From assembly GCF_003024805.1 (NCBI RefSeq), contig NZ_PUEC01000017.1:1-64000 (forward strand): 64,000 bases of DNA, in the 5' to 3' direction. Source of the stretch: Duncaniella muris (GTDB taxonomy: Bacteria; Bacteroidota; Bacteroidia; Bacteroidales; Muribaculaceae). Under the pieces are notes generated by a model. It ran no database searches. It had not been told where the DNA came from and saw nothing but the letters and a program-made list of their open reading frames with translations. Below, one piece after another: positions 42,637-52,373 of the stretch. Positions within the stretch are counted from its first letter, which is position 1; each line of letters opens with the position of its first letter. A program made the translations under genes and the position numbers.

Positions 42637-44700
42637 TTACTTGTAGGCGGGATGCTGGGTAAGGTTGGGGTTGTCGATCAGCGGATGACCTGCGCTCTTG
42701 CCGGCAAACGGGCAAATCTCGGTTTTGTTCTTGACGAAACCGTGATAAATACCGTATTCGCCTGCAACCCAATCGGGATATGCTCCGTTGTTTTCGGAGC
42801 TGGCAAGCGGTTTGGTATAAACCGTAGAGCCGATGTTGAGGGCGGTTATCGCGGCTGGAGAGTAACCGGCGCAGCGGCGGGAGTTCTTGTTATAGGTGCT
42901 TGTCCAGGCCTGGAACATGTTTACAGTGTACCATACTTCGCTGTCAGAGGGAGTTATGCCATGTGCTGCAAGAACCTCCTTCACAGCCTGATTGTGCTTG
43001 TTTCGGTTGCTTGCGGTCGAGGCATTCTTCATGGCTGTGAGTTTGGAAATTTCAGCCGGATCTGAGATTTCGATATATGGCACTGTGAGAGCCTTTTCGC
43101 CATATTCGCATGAGCTCATCTGGAGTTTGACAATGCGCAGAGCGGGGACATCGGCATATTTGCCTGTGCGGTCTGAAAGATCCTTTATGTCTTGCTGAGC
43201 CTGGCGCACTTCTTTTTCGATAAGGTTCATGCGGATAAGGTCGCCACGGACAAGAAGTTCATCGCCAAGTTCCCATTTGCGTTCCTGCATGATGGTTTCG
43301 AGGAATTCTTCCTTGTTAGCGGCTGCGATAGGCATGGCTCCGATTCCGGCTCGGTCGCGAACCTGCTTTAGAGCAGCTTTGGCGGCGTCATTGGGGCCGT
43401 GGAGGTAGTTCTGGGTTTCGGCATACATGAGAAGTATGTCGGCATAGCGCAGAAGAGGCACGTCAACGTTGCGTTTTGCAGCAGCCTGAGGAGCCTGACA
43501 CCACTGGATGCGGTATTTGCCGGGCATGATGCTTGAGAAAGTGGTAGCGCAGTTTGTACCATCGAACTTTTCAGCATCGCTAAGGAATGTGATAGAGTAG
43601 TTGGCGCAGATCACATCGCGACGCATATCTGCCGGATCAAACGAAAGGTAATACGTAGGCAGTTTGACCTGGAGAGTCTTGCGGCCACCGAAGGGGCCAC
43701 CCATACATCCGGGCTGTCCGTTGTAGATACCGAAATCCGAGTTGGTTGATTCGCCAAGCTGGGCTATCTGCCACATCATTTCCTGAGAGCTGACACCGAA
43801 ATTGCGCTGGCAGTAGTTGTAGAAAAGAGTATGATAGGGGCTCATGCCGTCTCGACCCTGGGTGATGAGGCTGTTTTCACCTTTTCCGATTACCTCTGCA
43901 AGAGCGGCATCTGCGATTTCATAAAGTTCTTTCACGCGGGCTTCATCCGGGCGACGGTCAAAGTGGAGCGAAGAGGCATCGTTGGTCTCAATGTCCCAAC
44001 GCAGAGAGTAACCGCCTGCATACAGACAGATACGTGCAAGAATGCCTTTTGCAGCCTGACGGGTCAGACGTTCCGGGGCAGAACCGTAATTTGATTCAGA
44101 GAACCAGGGGAGATCGTCCACACAGTCCTGCATCTCTCCGATGATACGGTCATAGATTTCATCGCGGCTGGTGCGCTTAGGATACCATGACTGGTCCTGC
44201 TGTTCGCTGATCGGTGAAAAAGCGGCAGGCACATCGCCATAGAAGCGGATAAGTTCGTTGTATGCGAAAGCCCGGATGAAAGTCACCTCAGCTTTCAATG
44301 CTTTGAGCTTAGCAGTCTCATGGAGTCCGGCAAGGCGTTTGAGCGCAACGTTGCAGGATTCGATGGTCTTGTATGACTGGCTGTAGACGGTAGTGGCTGT
44401 TGCGGGGAGGATGGGGTCATAGGCGAAGTTTGCCGAACGGGGGCGTCCGCCGTCAATCGCGTCCTCGCTGATTACAGTGACACCCGGGTCAATGAATGGA
44501 CGCCAGAGTTCAGAGAAAACGAGTGCGCGGTAGCAGCCTTTCACGTAAAGTTCTGCCTTGTCTTCGTCAGAAAAAACGAAATCAAGGTCATCAGCAGTGA
44601 ATGACGGTTTCTCCAGCAGATCCTCGCATGAGGTGAGCGCCGGGGCGGCACCGAAGAGAAGGGCAGCCGCGAGGATGCTATATATTTTGTTCTTTTTCAT
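42637..44700 (-). CDS. SusD/RagB-like outer membrane lipoprotein
   Basis: SusD proteins bind glycan on the cell surface and form a lid on the SusC barrel. The protein starts MKKNKIYSILAAALLFGAAP, with Cys25 after LTS as the lipid attachment site. TPR-like helices (SQSYKTIESCNVALKRLAG, KAEVTFIRAFAYNELIRFYGDVP) and the C-terminal SusD region (RYADILLMYAETQNYL, ERKWELGDELLVRGDLIRM) are present. At 687 residues it is longer than most (500-600). It begins 29 bases after susC. Confidence 0.93.
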   Translation of the reverse strand: MKKNKIYSILAAALLFGAAPALTSCEDLLEKPSFTADDLDFVFSDEDKAELYVKGCYRALVFSELWRPFIDPGVTVISEDAIDGGRPRSANFAYDPILPATATTVYSQSYKTIESCNVALKRLAGLHETAKLKALKAEVTFIRAFAYNELIRFYGDVPAAFSPISEQQDQSWYPKRTSRDEIYDRIIGEMQDCVDDLPWFSESNYGSAPERLTRQAAKGILARICLYAGGYSLRWDIETNDASSLHFDRRPDEARVKELYEIADAALAEVIGKGENSLITQGRDGMSPYHTLFYNYCQRNFGVSSQEMMWQIAQLGESTNSDFGIYNGQPGCMGGPFGGRKTLQVKLPTYYLSFDPADMRRDVICANYSITFLSDAEKFDGTNCATTFSSIMPGKYRIQWCQAPQAAAKRNVDVPLLRYADILLMYAETQNYLHGPNDAAKAALKQVRDRAGIGAMPIAAANKEEFLETIMQERKWELGDELLVRGDLIRMNLIEKEVRQAQQDIKDLSDRTGKYADVPALRIVKLQMSSCEYGEKALTVPYIEISDPAEISKLTAMKNASTASNRNKHNQAVKEVLAAHGITPSDSEVWYTVNMFQAWTSTYNKNSRRCAGYSPAAITALNIGSTVYTKPLASSENNGAYPDWVAGEYGIYHGFVKNKTEICPFAGKSAGHPLIDNPNLTQHPAYK

Positions 44701-44729
44701 GTTGAATTCTTGATGTTAGACTACTAAGG

Positions 44730-47700
44730 TTAGAACGAAAGGTTGAGACCGATAACATAGCTGCGTGAGAGGGGGTAGGTCGATGAGTCGTAGCCCGGAG
44801 TACAGATGATGTTGTCGTTCTTCGACGATGCGTCTGGGTCATAGCCTGAATAACCGGTGATAGTGGCAAGGTTATTGGCTGTGAAGTAGAGACGAAGGTT
44901 GCTTACATGGACTTTCTTCATCCATTTTGAAGGGAAGGTGTAGCCGAGAGTAACCTGGGCGAGGCGCAGGTAGCTGCCGTCTTCAACGAAGTAGGAGTTC
45001 GGGTAGGAGATATATTCGGCATTGGTCTTTGTCAAGCTCCAGGTGCGGTCTGACTCATTGGGGTTGAGTGCCTTGATGGTTGCCACATCTTTGGTCTCGC
45101 GTCCGGTTGACGGATCGATGAGACGGTAGTAGTTGTTGCCGAACTCGGTGGGTACGTTCTCGAACGATGCATAGGGGCTCATGGCATGCTTGGTAGCATT
45201 GTAGATGTCGTTGCCGATATTGAACTTCATGAATACGTTGAGATCAAAACCTTTGTATGTGAAGGTGTTGCTGAAACCTCCAATCACATCGGGAGTGCCG
45301 TTGCCGATCTTGACGAGCTTGCGGGTGAACTGTTTTGTGCCGTCTTCGTTTTCGGTGTCGGCGGCAAATTTCATGTCACCGGGTTTGGGTGTGCCTGAGT
45401 AGGGACGCACAACGCCGTCTTTAAGGGCGCCGTAAGTGCCGTCTTCATTGAGTTCGAAGTCATCAGTGGTGTAGATGCCTTCATATTTGTAGCCATACAT
45501 GTCACCGAGGCTTTCACCGACAGTAGCATAATATGTGACTGTGCCTGCACGGCTACCGCCGGCTCCGAATGTCTTGTGGTCTTCGCCGCTTTCAAGGGAG
45601 ATGACTTTTGACTTGTTGAGTGAAATGTTGAGTGATGATGTCCACTGGAAGTCGCGGGTGGCGATGTTTACAGTGTTGAGCTGGAATTCCCAACCGCGGT
45701 TGCGCATCTTGCCTACGTTCTGATACTGCTTGGAGTAGCCGGTCGAAGTGGGGATCACACAGTTCATAAGCATGTCGGAGATCTGGTTGTTGTACCATTC
45801 TACTGTAAGATTCAGGCGGTTGTTGAACATGCCGAGATCAAGACCGACGTTGGTTGCATGGAGGGTTTCCCATTTGAGCTTTTTGTTGCCGAGGGTTGAG
45901 CCGACCACATAGGCGGGTGAGTTTACATCGCCGTCCATCGGGTAGGTTGTCATCGAAGCGTTGGTTACGTAGAGGTTTGAACCGATGCCGTTGTTACCGG
46001 TGACACCGTAGCCTATACGGAATTTGAGGTTGTTGAACCAGTTGTTGATTCCTGCTTCCTGCCAGAATTTTTCCTGGCTCACTCGCCATGCGGCTGATGC
46101 TGAGGGGAAGTAGCCCCACTTGTTGCCTTTGGCGAATTTCGAAGAACCGTCGGCTCGCATTGTGGCGGTCAGAAGATAGCGGTCGTCATAAACGTAGTTC
46201 ACACGGCCGAAGAAAGAAAGCATGTTGCCTTCTGAGTAGCCTGATTCCTTTTCATAGACTTCGACATTCTTGATGTCGTTGAGCCCGTGGTTGGGATAGG
46301 GGAACTTGCGCATAGACCAGTTGTTTTTGTCACTCTTTGAGAAAGAGTATTCCTGACCGACCATGACTGTGAGGTCATGTTTTTCAGCGAAGGTCTTCAC
46401 GAAGTTGAGGGTGTTGGAGATATGCCAGGCTGAACTGCTTGAGTTCTTGATAGAACCCTGCATTCCGGTGTTTTCGGGATCTGAGAGATAGCCGGTAGAG
46501 CGTTCATCGGCAAAAGATGTGCCTTTGCCCCATGAGGTGGTATAGTTGCCCTGTGTACGCCATGAGAAATACTTGAGGAAGTCAATGGTGATGCCGGCGT
46601 TGGCTTCAAAGCGTTTGGTGTGGCTTGATGAAACAGATGCAAGATTCTGGACAAGCGGGTTGTTAAGGTTATAGAAAGAGTCGAGCTTTTTGAACTGGAT
46701 TGAAGTTTCTGAGTTCATGAGTTCGTCCTGAGTGAAGAGTGTGCCGCCGTTGATGGGCTGAAGAAGCACGTAGTCCATATGACCGTAGTTACCGCCGCCA
46801 TGAGTAAGATTGTCATAGAAGAATGAGTTGAAATCAATCTTTACACCTTTCCAGAGTTCGGCGTTGATTTTCGCGCGAAGGGAGTTGCGGCGATAGTCAT
46901 GGTTGGCGAGAAGACCGTCCTGGTCGACATGGTTGTAAGAAAGCAGGACTCTGGTTTTCTCAGTGCCTGTCGAGATAGATACGTTGTGGTTCTGGGTGGT
47001 TGCGTGGCCGCCGAAAGCCTCGTCTTGCCAGTCGACAGAGTAAGGATTGTTGCCATAGCGTGATGCGATACGGTCAAATGCACCGGTGTAGAAATCGTCC
47101 ATGTCTACTCCATAGTCATCGTCATAGACTGTGGACCAGTTGTTTATTTTGCCTTGGAGCTCTGCAAGTTCATATTGATATCCGACGTAGTCGCGGACAT
47201 TTTTCATCATGCTGAGTTTTTTTGACAGTCTGTCAAAAGAAACATAGCCGTTGTAATCGACTTTGGTTTTGCCGGCTGCAGCTGATTTGGTGGTGATCAC
47301 GATGATGCCGTTAGAGCCGCGGGCACCGTAGATGGCGGTAGATGAGGCATCTTTCAGCACGTCGATTGTCTCGATGTCGTTGATGTCGATGTTTGCAAGT
47401 GCGTCAGACATTTCGAAGCCATCGACGATGTAGAGCGGCTTTGTGTTCTGGGTCAGAGATGCACCGCCGCGGACAGTGACGTTCATCGAAGCACCGGGAG
47501 CACCGTTCTGTGACACGATGTTCACACCGGCAGCTTTGCCCTGGAGGGCTGCTGCCGCGGAGGTCACGGGCGCCTTGGCGAGTTCAGAACCTGACACGGA
47601 GCTGACGGCGCCGGTGAGGTCTTTTTTCTTGACTGTACCGTAGCCGATGGCCACTACTTCGTCAAGCATGGTTGCGTTGGTGGAGAGGGTGATGTCGAGG

Positions 47701-47978
47701 TGTGTCTGGCCGTTGACGGGCACTTCCTTGTTGTCATAGCCGATGTAGCTCACAACGAGGACGGCTTTGGCCGGAACGCTGATAGTGAAGTTGCCGTCAA
47801 GGTCGGTGGCAACACCGTGTTGGGTTCCTTTCTGCATGACGGTGGCGCCGAGCAGGGGCTCGCCGGTGTCGTCAACAACTGTTCCGCTTACGGAAATGTT
47901 TTGGGCGCAGATTGAAAGTGAGAAGGTTACGGTCAGCAAGAAGACAAACCAGTAACGGAGTTTCTGACTAAAATTCAT
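44730..47978 (-). CDS. SusC-like TonB-dependent outer membrane transporter
   Basis: The 1082-residue protein imports oligosaccharides using TonB energy. It has a signal peptide (MNFSQKLRYWFVFLLTVTF), a CarboxypepD_reg-like domain (about 28-95; GTVVDDTGEPLLGATVMQKG), a plug (about 105-230; VAIGYGTVKKKDLTGAVSSV, GSNGIIVITTKS) and a 22-strand barrel ending in SYVIGLNLSF with the terminal Phe. All parts are present. It heads the pectin locus and lies downstream of a candidate invertible promoter. Confidence 0.94.
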   Translation of the reverse strand: MNFSQKLRYWFVFLLTVTFSLSICAQNISVSGTVVDDTGEPLLGATVMQKGTQHGVATDLDGNFTISVPAKAVLVVSYIGYDNKEVPVNGQTHLDITLSTNATMLDEVVAIGYGTVKKKDLTGAVSSVSGSELAKAPVTSAAAALQGKAAGVNIVSQNGAPGASMNVTVRGGASLTQNTKPLYIVDGFEMSDALANIDINDIETIDVLKDASSTAIYGARGSNGIIVITTKSAAAGKTKVDYNGYVSFDRLSKKLSMMKNVRDYVGYQYELAELQGKINNWSTVYDDDYGVDMDDFYTGAFDRIASRYGNNPYSVDWQDEAFGGHATTQNHNVSISTGTEKTRVLLSYNHVDQDGLLANHDYRRNSLRAKINAELWKGVKIDFNSFFYDNLTHGGGNYGHMDYVLLQPINGGTLFTQDELMNSETSIQFKKLDSFYNLNNPLVQNLASVSSSHTKRFEANAGITIDFLKYFSWRTQGNYTTSWGKGTSFADERSTGYLSDPENTGMQGSIKNSSSSAWHISNTLNFVKTFAEKHDLTVMVGQEYSFSKSDKNNWSMRKFPYPNHGLNDIKNVEVYEKESGYSEGNMLSFFGRVNYVYDDRYLLTATMRADGSSKFAKGNKWGYFPSASAAWRVSQEKFWQEAGINNWFNNLKFRIGYGVTGNNGIGSNLYVTNASMTTYPMDGDVNSPAYVVGSTLGNKKLKWETLHATNVGLDLGMFNNRLNLTVEWYNNQISDMLMNCVIPTSTGYSKQYQNVGKMRNRGWEFQLNTVNIATRDFQWTSSLNISLNKSKVISLESGEDHKTFGAGGSRAGTVTYYATVGESLGDMYGYKYEGIYTTDDFELNEDGTYGALKDGVVRPYSGTPKPGDMKFAADTENEDGTKQFTRKLVKIGNGTPDVIGGFSNTFTYKGFDLNVFMKFNIGNDIYNATKHAMSPYASFENVPTEFGNNYYRLIDPSTGRETKDVATIKALNPNESDRTWSLTKTNAEYISYPNSYFVEDGSYLRLAQVTLGYTFPSKWMKKVHVSNLRLYFTANNLATITGYSGYDPDASSKNDNIICTPGYDSSTYPLSRSYVIGLNLSF

Positions 47979-48076
47979 ACACGCATGGTTTAGATTTGGA
48001 TATTTATTTAATTACTTGTTATTTCCCTTTTTGCTACTGTGATAGTATGAAATGCGATGGCATATAGCATGGCGTA

Positions 48077-48268
48077 TCTCTTGCTTAGAGATACTAAATA
48101 TTCGGCAAAATTAAGCAAAAAAAATGAAATTATGGGTATTAAAGTGTGATTATTGGTTAAAACGATATGTTAATATGTCGGAAGATGTTTCACATATTTC
48201 TTCCGGCTGCATGGTTAGGGGCTTGTTATATAATATGTTGTGCGGGGTGGAGATCTCTAAGCAAGAGA
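48077..48268. repeat. inverted 16-bp sites flanking the susC promoter (putative inverton)
   Basis: ATCTCTTGCTTAGAGA lies at 48077-48092 (read on minus as TCTCTAAGCAAGAGAT), and ATCTCTAAGCAAGAGA at 48253-48268: a perfect 16-bp inverted match with a 160-bp segment between. Each site has dyad arms (ATCTCT/AGAGA) and an asymmetric centre (TGCTT versus AAGCA). The promoter of susC lies inside. The layout resembles Bacteroides phase-variable promoters, but two operator sites for one dimeric regulator could also explain it. Confidence 0.5.
48106..48113 (-). promoter_or_regulatory. -7 box for susC
   Basis: On the minus strand TAATTTTG matches TAnnTTTG and lies 128 bases upstream of the susC ATG, inside the flanked segment and close to the left inverted site. 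No good TTTG is found at the -33 distance, which fits a promoter that needs an activator. The leader crosses the left site. Confidence 0.5.
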
Positions 48269-48290
48269 ATTACGGTTCCGAAACACACGT

Positions 48291-48360
48291 GTGGCCGGTC
48301 TTTGGGTTAAAGACCGGCCACAAATCAAGGGGGCTGTCTGACGAAAATCAGACAGCCCCC
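48291..48360 (-). terminator. two strong hairpins after the TPR protein gene
   Basis: GTGGCCGGTCTTT (48291-48303) pairs with AAAGACCGGCCAC (48309-48321), and GGGGGCTGTCTGA (48329-48341) with TCAGACAGCCCCC (48348-48360), each over 13 perfect bases. They follow the TPR gene on the minus strand and should end or insulate its transcript from the susC region; T runs are weak. Confidence 0.55.
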
Positions 48361-48388
48361 GGTTTAACAATTTGCCTGTGGGTGCGGA

Positions 48389-49987
48389 TCAGCGGCCGAA
48401 TATGGCGCCGTTGGCTTTGAGCAGCGCGCTGAAGCGCGGGTCTTTGCGGATGGGCTCCACGTTGACATCGGCTTCGGTATTGACGGCCCAGTTATAGTAG
48501 TTGGCATAGCCTTTTTCGAGCGATGCGGCCATGCACTTGAAGGCTTTGTCGCTGTTGCCGGCCTGGGCGTAGTAGCAGGCGGCGAGATAGTTGACTTCGC
48601 CGTCATAGTCATCGGTTATGGCGAGCACTCGTTCTATCCAGCGGTCGGCTTCTTCCTTGCGGTCGAGCTGCAGGAGTGCGAATCCGCGGTATGACTTTAT
48701 CTGGTCGTGGGCCAGGTCCATGTCAAGCACACGTTCGAAGCTCATGTCGGCGTTTTTCTTTTGCCGGCGGTAGTCTTTGAGCACCCATCCGCGGATTATG
48801 GCGAGATAGGGGTCTTCAGGGGCGTTCATCGTGGCTTCGCTGAGACATACGGAGGCATCGGCGCTGTTGCCCAGGCGCAGCTGTGCGAGGGCTTTGGCTA
48901 TGAGGGCTTCGTTTGAGTCCGGTTCTTTCTCAAGGGCGGTTTCAGCGCAGGAGAGGGCGCTGTCATAGTTGCCTAAGGCGCGCTGGATCTGCGATTTGAT
49001 CACATAGTAGCGCTCGTTGTCGCGGGTGGCGCTGATGGCATAGTCGATGTTGAGCAGGGCGGTGTCGAACTTGCCGAGGGCGAAGTAGCATTCGGCGAGT
49101 GCGGCGTTGAGGCCGGGATATGAGTCGAGGTTTTCGTTGATGATGCGGTCATAGTCGGCTATGGCTGCGAGGTAGTTGCAGTGGCCCTGGGCTATCATGG
49201 CGCGGATGAAGTAGTACATGCCGTTGCGCGGGGCCTGGCGTATGGCGGTCGATAGGCCGGCTATAACTACGGGGTAGTTGGTTTTGGATATTTCCACCAG
49301 TTCGCGGAGTGCCCGCGGGGTGTTTTCCTGGTCGGTTGAGATGGCGAGGATGTAGTCATCGACGGCTCCCTGCTCATTTCCGGCGAGGGTGCGCACTGAG
49401 GCGCGGCGCAGGTAGACCTGGCTGTTTGACGGGGAGAGTTCCACGGCCTGGTCGCAGAGTTCGTCGGCCAGACCGAGGTTGTTTTCCTTGACGGCCACGC
49501 GGGCGAGCCCGAAGAGGGCTTCCTGGCTGCGGGGATTGCGCTGCTGTAGCAGGCGGAAGTCGGCTTTGGCTTCGGGGTAGCGGCCGAGTTCGTAGAGGGC
49601 CGTGCCTCGCTGGTAGACGGCCACATAGTTCTGCGGGTCGAGCGAGATTTCGGAGTTGAGGTCGCCGATGGCCTGCTCGTAGCGGTGGAGCATCATGTTG
49701 ATGTTGGCCCGCAGCTGTATGGCCTGGAAGCGGGTGTCAAGGTCTTCCTCCGGGAGATATTTGAGAGCGTTGTTAATGTCATCGAGTGCCTTGATGTAGT
49801 CGTTGCGCAGGTAATATTCATTGGCACGGCGGAAGAGGGTCTCTGCATCGTGCGGATCTTCGTCGAGTAGGGCCTGGTAGGCCTTCATGAGCGCTTCTTT
49901 CATCGGGTTGGGCGCTTCGGCCGATGCTGTAAAGCCGAATGCGCCGGCTGAGAGGATGAGTGAAATTGCGATTTTTCTTAGGTTCAT
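48389..49987 (-). CDS. secreted or periplasmic TPR repeat protein
   Basis: The 532-residue protein has a signal peptide (MNLRKIAISLILSAGAFGFTASA) and then tetratricopeptide repeats along most of its length (for example AKADFRLLQQRNPRSQEALFGLARV and SALSCAETALEKEPDSNEAL), which form a superhelix for protein binding. No enzyme domain is seen. It is a common, functionally undefined type in Bacteroidetes. It is likely monocistronic, since a strong hairpin pair follows. Confidence 0.82.
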   Translation of the reverse strand: MNLRKIAISLILSAGAFGFTASAEAPNPMKEALMKAYQALLDEDPHDAETLFRRANEYYLRNDYIKALDDINNALKYLPEEDLDTRFQAIQLRANINMMLHRYEQAIGDLNSEISLDPQNYVAVYQRGTALYELGRYPEAKADFRLLQQRNPRSQEALFGLARVAVKENNLGLADELCDQAVELSPSNSQVYLRRASVRTLAGNEQGAVDDYILAISTDQENTPRALRELVEISKTNYPVVIAGLSTAIRQAPRNGMYYFIRAMIAQGHCNYLAAIADYDRIINENLDSYPGLNAALAECYFALGKFDTALLNIDYAISATRDNERYYVIKSQIQRALGNYDSALSCAETALEKEPDSNEALIAKALAQLRLGNSADASVCLSEATMNAPEDPYLAIIRGWVLKDYRRQKKNADMSFERVLDMDLAHDQIKSYRGFALLQLDRKEEADRWIERVLAITDDYDGEVNYLAACYYAQAGNSDKAFKCMAASLEKGYANYYNWAVNTEADVNVEPIRKDPRFSALLKANGAIFGR

Positions 49988-50110
49988 TGCAGAATTGGAT
50001 ATGATGGAGTGTCCGGCCTGATTCCGGCAAAGACCGGAGGTGATTGGCGAGGGGACTGTGAAATAGTTGGCGGTGATTATATATATTGTTCAGCTGAGGG
50101 GTGCCGGCGG

Positions 50111-50833
50111 TCAGCCGCCGGAGACCGGGCTGCTCTGGTCGAGGATGTGGCAGGCCGAGAGGGCGTAGAGGGCGGCGGTTTCGGTGCGCAGGCGGTTGTT
50201 GCCGAGGGTGACGGGGCTGAATCCGGAGTCAAGGGCGAGGCATATCTCCTGAGGAGAGAAGTCACCTTCGGGGCCGATTAGGATCAGTGTGTCGAGCCCC
50301 GGCCGGTAGACCTGCGTGAAGTCTCTGCGGGGTATGTCGGGGTCGCAGTAGGCCATCAGCCGTTGTGCTCCGGGCATCATTGCGGCTACTTCGCGGAGCG
50401 GTGTCATCGGCATGACGGTGGGGAGGGTGGCTTTGAGTGACTGCTTCATGGCGGCCACGGCGATTTTTTCGAGTCTTTCGATCTTGATCTCACGGCGCTC
50501 GCTGCGGTCGCAGAGCAGCGGAATGATGGTGTTGACTCCAACCTCGGTCATCTTTTCCACGAGCCATTCCATGCGGTCCAGATGCTTGGTGGGTGCCACG
50601 GCTACTGCAAGCTGCTGGCTCCAGGGCAGGGGCATGGGGCTGACGGAGAGGATCTCTACCGAGGCATGTTTCGGGTGGGCGTCGGCCAGCCGGCAGCGGT
50701 AGGCGTTGCCGTGGCCGTCGATCACCTGGAGTTCGTCGCCCTCGCGCATTCGCAGCACTCTCACGGCATGTCGTGAGTCGCTTTCGGGCAGCTCAGGAGA
50801 GGTGGCTATGTCAGGAGCGAAAAATTGTATCAT
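50111..50833 (-). CDS. rsmE: 16S rRNA (uracil-1498-N3)-methyltransferase
   Basis: RsmE methylates U1498 of 16S rRNA with S-adenosylmethionine. The 240-residue protein is a SPOUT methyltransferase with LIGPEGDFSPQEICLA and VTLGNNRLRTETAALYAL, the cofactor-binding knot. The N-terminal PUA-like region carries RHAVRVLRMREGDELQV. Length and motifs are normal. It has the same strand as the MFS gene upstream, 92 bases away. Confidence 0.95.
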   Translation of the reverse strand: MIQFFAPDIATSPELPESDSRHAVRVLRMREGDELQVIDGHGNAYRCRLADAHPKHASVEILSVSPMPLPWSQQLAVAVAPTKHLDRMEWLVEKMTEVGVNTIIPLLCDRSERREIKIERLEKIAVAAMKQSLKATLPTVMPMTPLREVAAMMPGAQRLMAYCDPDIPRRDFTQVYRPGLDTLILIGPEGDFSPQEICLALDSGFSPVTLGNNRLRTETAALYALSACHILDQSSPVSGG

Positions 50834-50925
50834 CTGTCAGTGAAATTCTTGGTTTATAAGAGGAGGCCCTGGGGGCGCCGTCGCCGGTTGAGACCGAGAG
50901 GCGATTCCCCGCGGGCGGGGGAGGG

Positions 50926-52257
50926 TCAGTCGTTGACGATGCCGTCGGCAGCCGAGCCGTTTCCGTCAATGACGGCTTCTTCCATCTGCGGGGTCGCTTT
51001 CTTGCTGTCATCCTTGAAGATGAACATGAAGAGCACGGCCACTACGAGGGCATAGCCGGCGAAGATCATCCAAGAGGTGACCCATCCTTCGTGCTGGGCT
51101 TCGGCTGTGGTCTGTGAGAATACGAAGTGGTTGACTACCGCCTGGGCGCAGAGGGTGCCGATGGTGGCTCCGAGGCCGTTTGTCATCATCATGAAGAGGC
51201 CCTGGGCGCTTGAGCGAAGGTCGCTGGTGGTTTCCTTGTCGACGTAGAGACCGCCTGAGACGTTGAAGAAGTCAAAGGCCACGCCGTAGACAATGCAGGA
51301 GAGAATCAGGAGCCAGAGGCCGCTGCCGGTGTCGCCGATCCCGAAGAATCCGAAGCGGAGCACCCATGCGAACATCGACATCAGCATCACGCCTTTGATG
51401 CCGAAGCGCTTGAGGCAGAAGGGTATGAGGAGTATGCAGAGGGTTTCGCTGATTTGCGATAGGGATATGAGGGCATTGGCATTGTGGGCACCCCAGGTGT
51501 CGGCGAATTCGGCAAGATTTTCAAATGAGGTGATAAACGTGTTGCCGTAAGAGTTGGTGATCTGGAGCGAGACACCGAGGAACATGCTGAAAATGAAGAA
51601 TATGGCCATGCGCTTCTGCTTGAAGAGTTTGAAGGCTTTCAGTCCGAGGCTGTCGGCCAAAGAACTTTTCTGGCCTTTCTTGACTTTGCAGGCAGGCATT
51701 GTCAGAGCGTAGGCCGCGAGAATGAAACTCAGGGCCGCCGAGGTTATGAGCTGGTAGGCGTTGGTCTGGAACTGGGTGAAGTTGACGAAGAGCATCGAGC
51801 AGATGAAGCCTACGGTTCCGAATACGCGGATCGGCGGGAAGTGTTTGATGGTGTCGAGATTGGCTTCTGTCAGAGCGTTGAACGCAACTGAGTTGCCGAG
51901 GCCGATTGTCGGCATGAAGAAGGCCACTGAGAGGGTGTAGAGAGCGAAGAGTGGTCCGAACTCCACCTGAGATGTGGTAAGGCAGTAGACACCTGCGGCC
52001 CCCATGAAGCAACCGGCGAGGATGTGGCAGAGACTGAGCATTTTCTGGGCCTGGATCCAGCGGTCGGCAAGGATGCCTATGATAGCCGGCATGAAGAGAG
52101 AGACTATTCCCTGGACTGTGTAGAACCAGCCGATCTGAGTGGCCAGTCCGATTCGAGCCAGATAGTTGCCTAATGAAATCAGGTAAGCGCCCCAGACTCC
52201 GAATTCAAGGAAGCTGAGGAGAGCCAGTTTTACTTGTAGGGATCTTGCTGTTGCCAT
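50926..52257 (-). CDS. MFS nucleoside permease-like transporter
   Basis: A 443-residue membrane protein with about 12 segments. The N-terminus LQVKLALLSFLEFGVWGAYLISLGNYL is that of the nucleoside:H+ symporter (NupG-like) MFS group, and the body shows the expected two halves. It probably takes up nucleosides. The C-terminus carries a short acidic tail (EEAVIDGNGSAADGIVND). The substrate is inferred from family likeness only. Confidence 0.85.
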   Translation of the reverse strand: MATARSLQVKLALLSFLEFGVWGAYLISLGNYLARIGLATQIGWFYTVQGIVSLFMPAIIGILADRWIQAQKMLSLCHILAGCFMGAAGVYCLTTSQVEFGPLFALYTLSVAFFMPTIGLGNSVAFNALTEANLDTIKHFPPIRVFGTVGFICSMLFVNFTQFQTNAYQLITSAALSFILAAYALTMPACKVKKGQKSSLADSLGLKAFKLFKQKRMAIFFIFSMFLGVSLQITNSYGNTFITSFENLAEFADTWGAHNANALISLSQISETLCILLIPFCLKRFGIKGVMLMSMFAWVLRFGFFGIGDTGSGLWLLILSCIVYGVAFDFFNVSGGLYVDKETTSDLRSSAQGLFMMMTNGLGATIGTLCAQAVVNHFVFSQTTAEAQHEGWVTSWMIFAGYALVVAVLFMFIFKDDSKKATPQMEEAVIDGNGSAADGIVND

Positions 52258-52373
52258 ATCCGTGTAGTTTTAAATTCTGTTTTATAGTAACTTGTATGAA
52301 TTACTTATAGTTGCATGGTTTAGATAATTTAAGCTATTGGGAGTCATGTTTTTCTGACGTCAGTGTGATTCTG

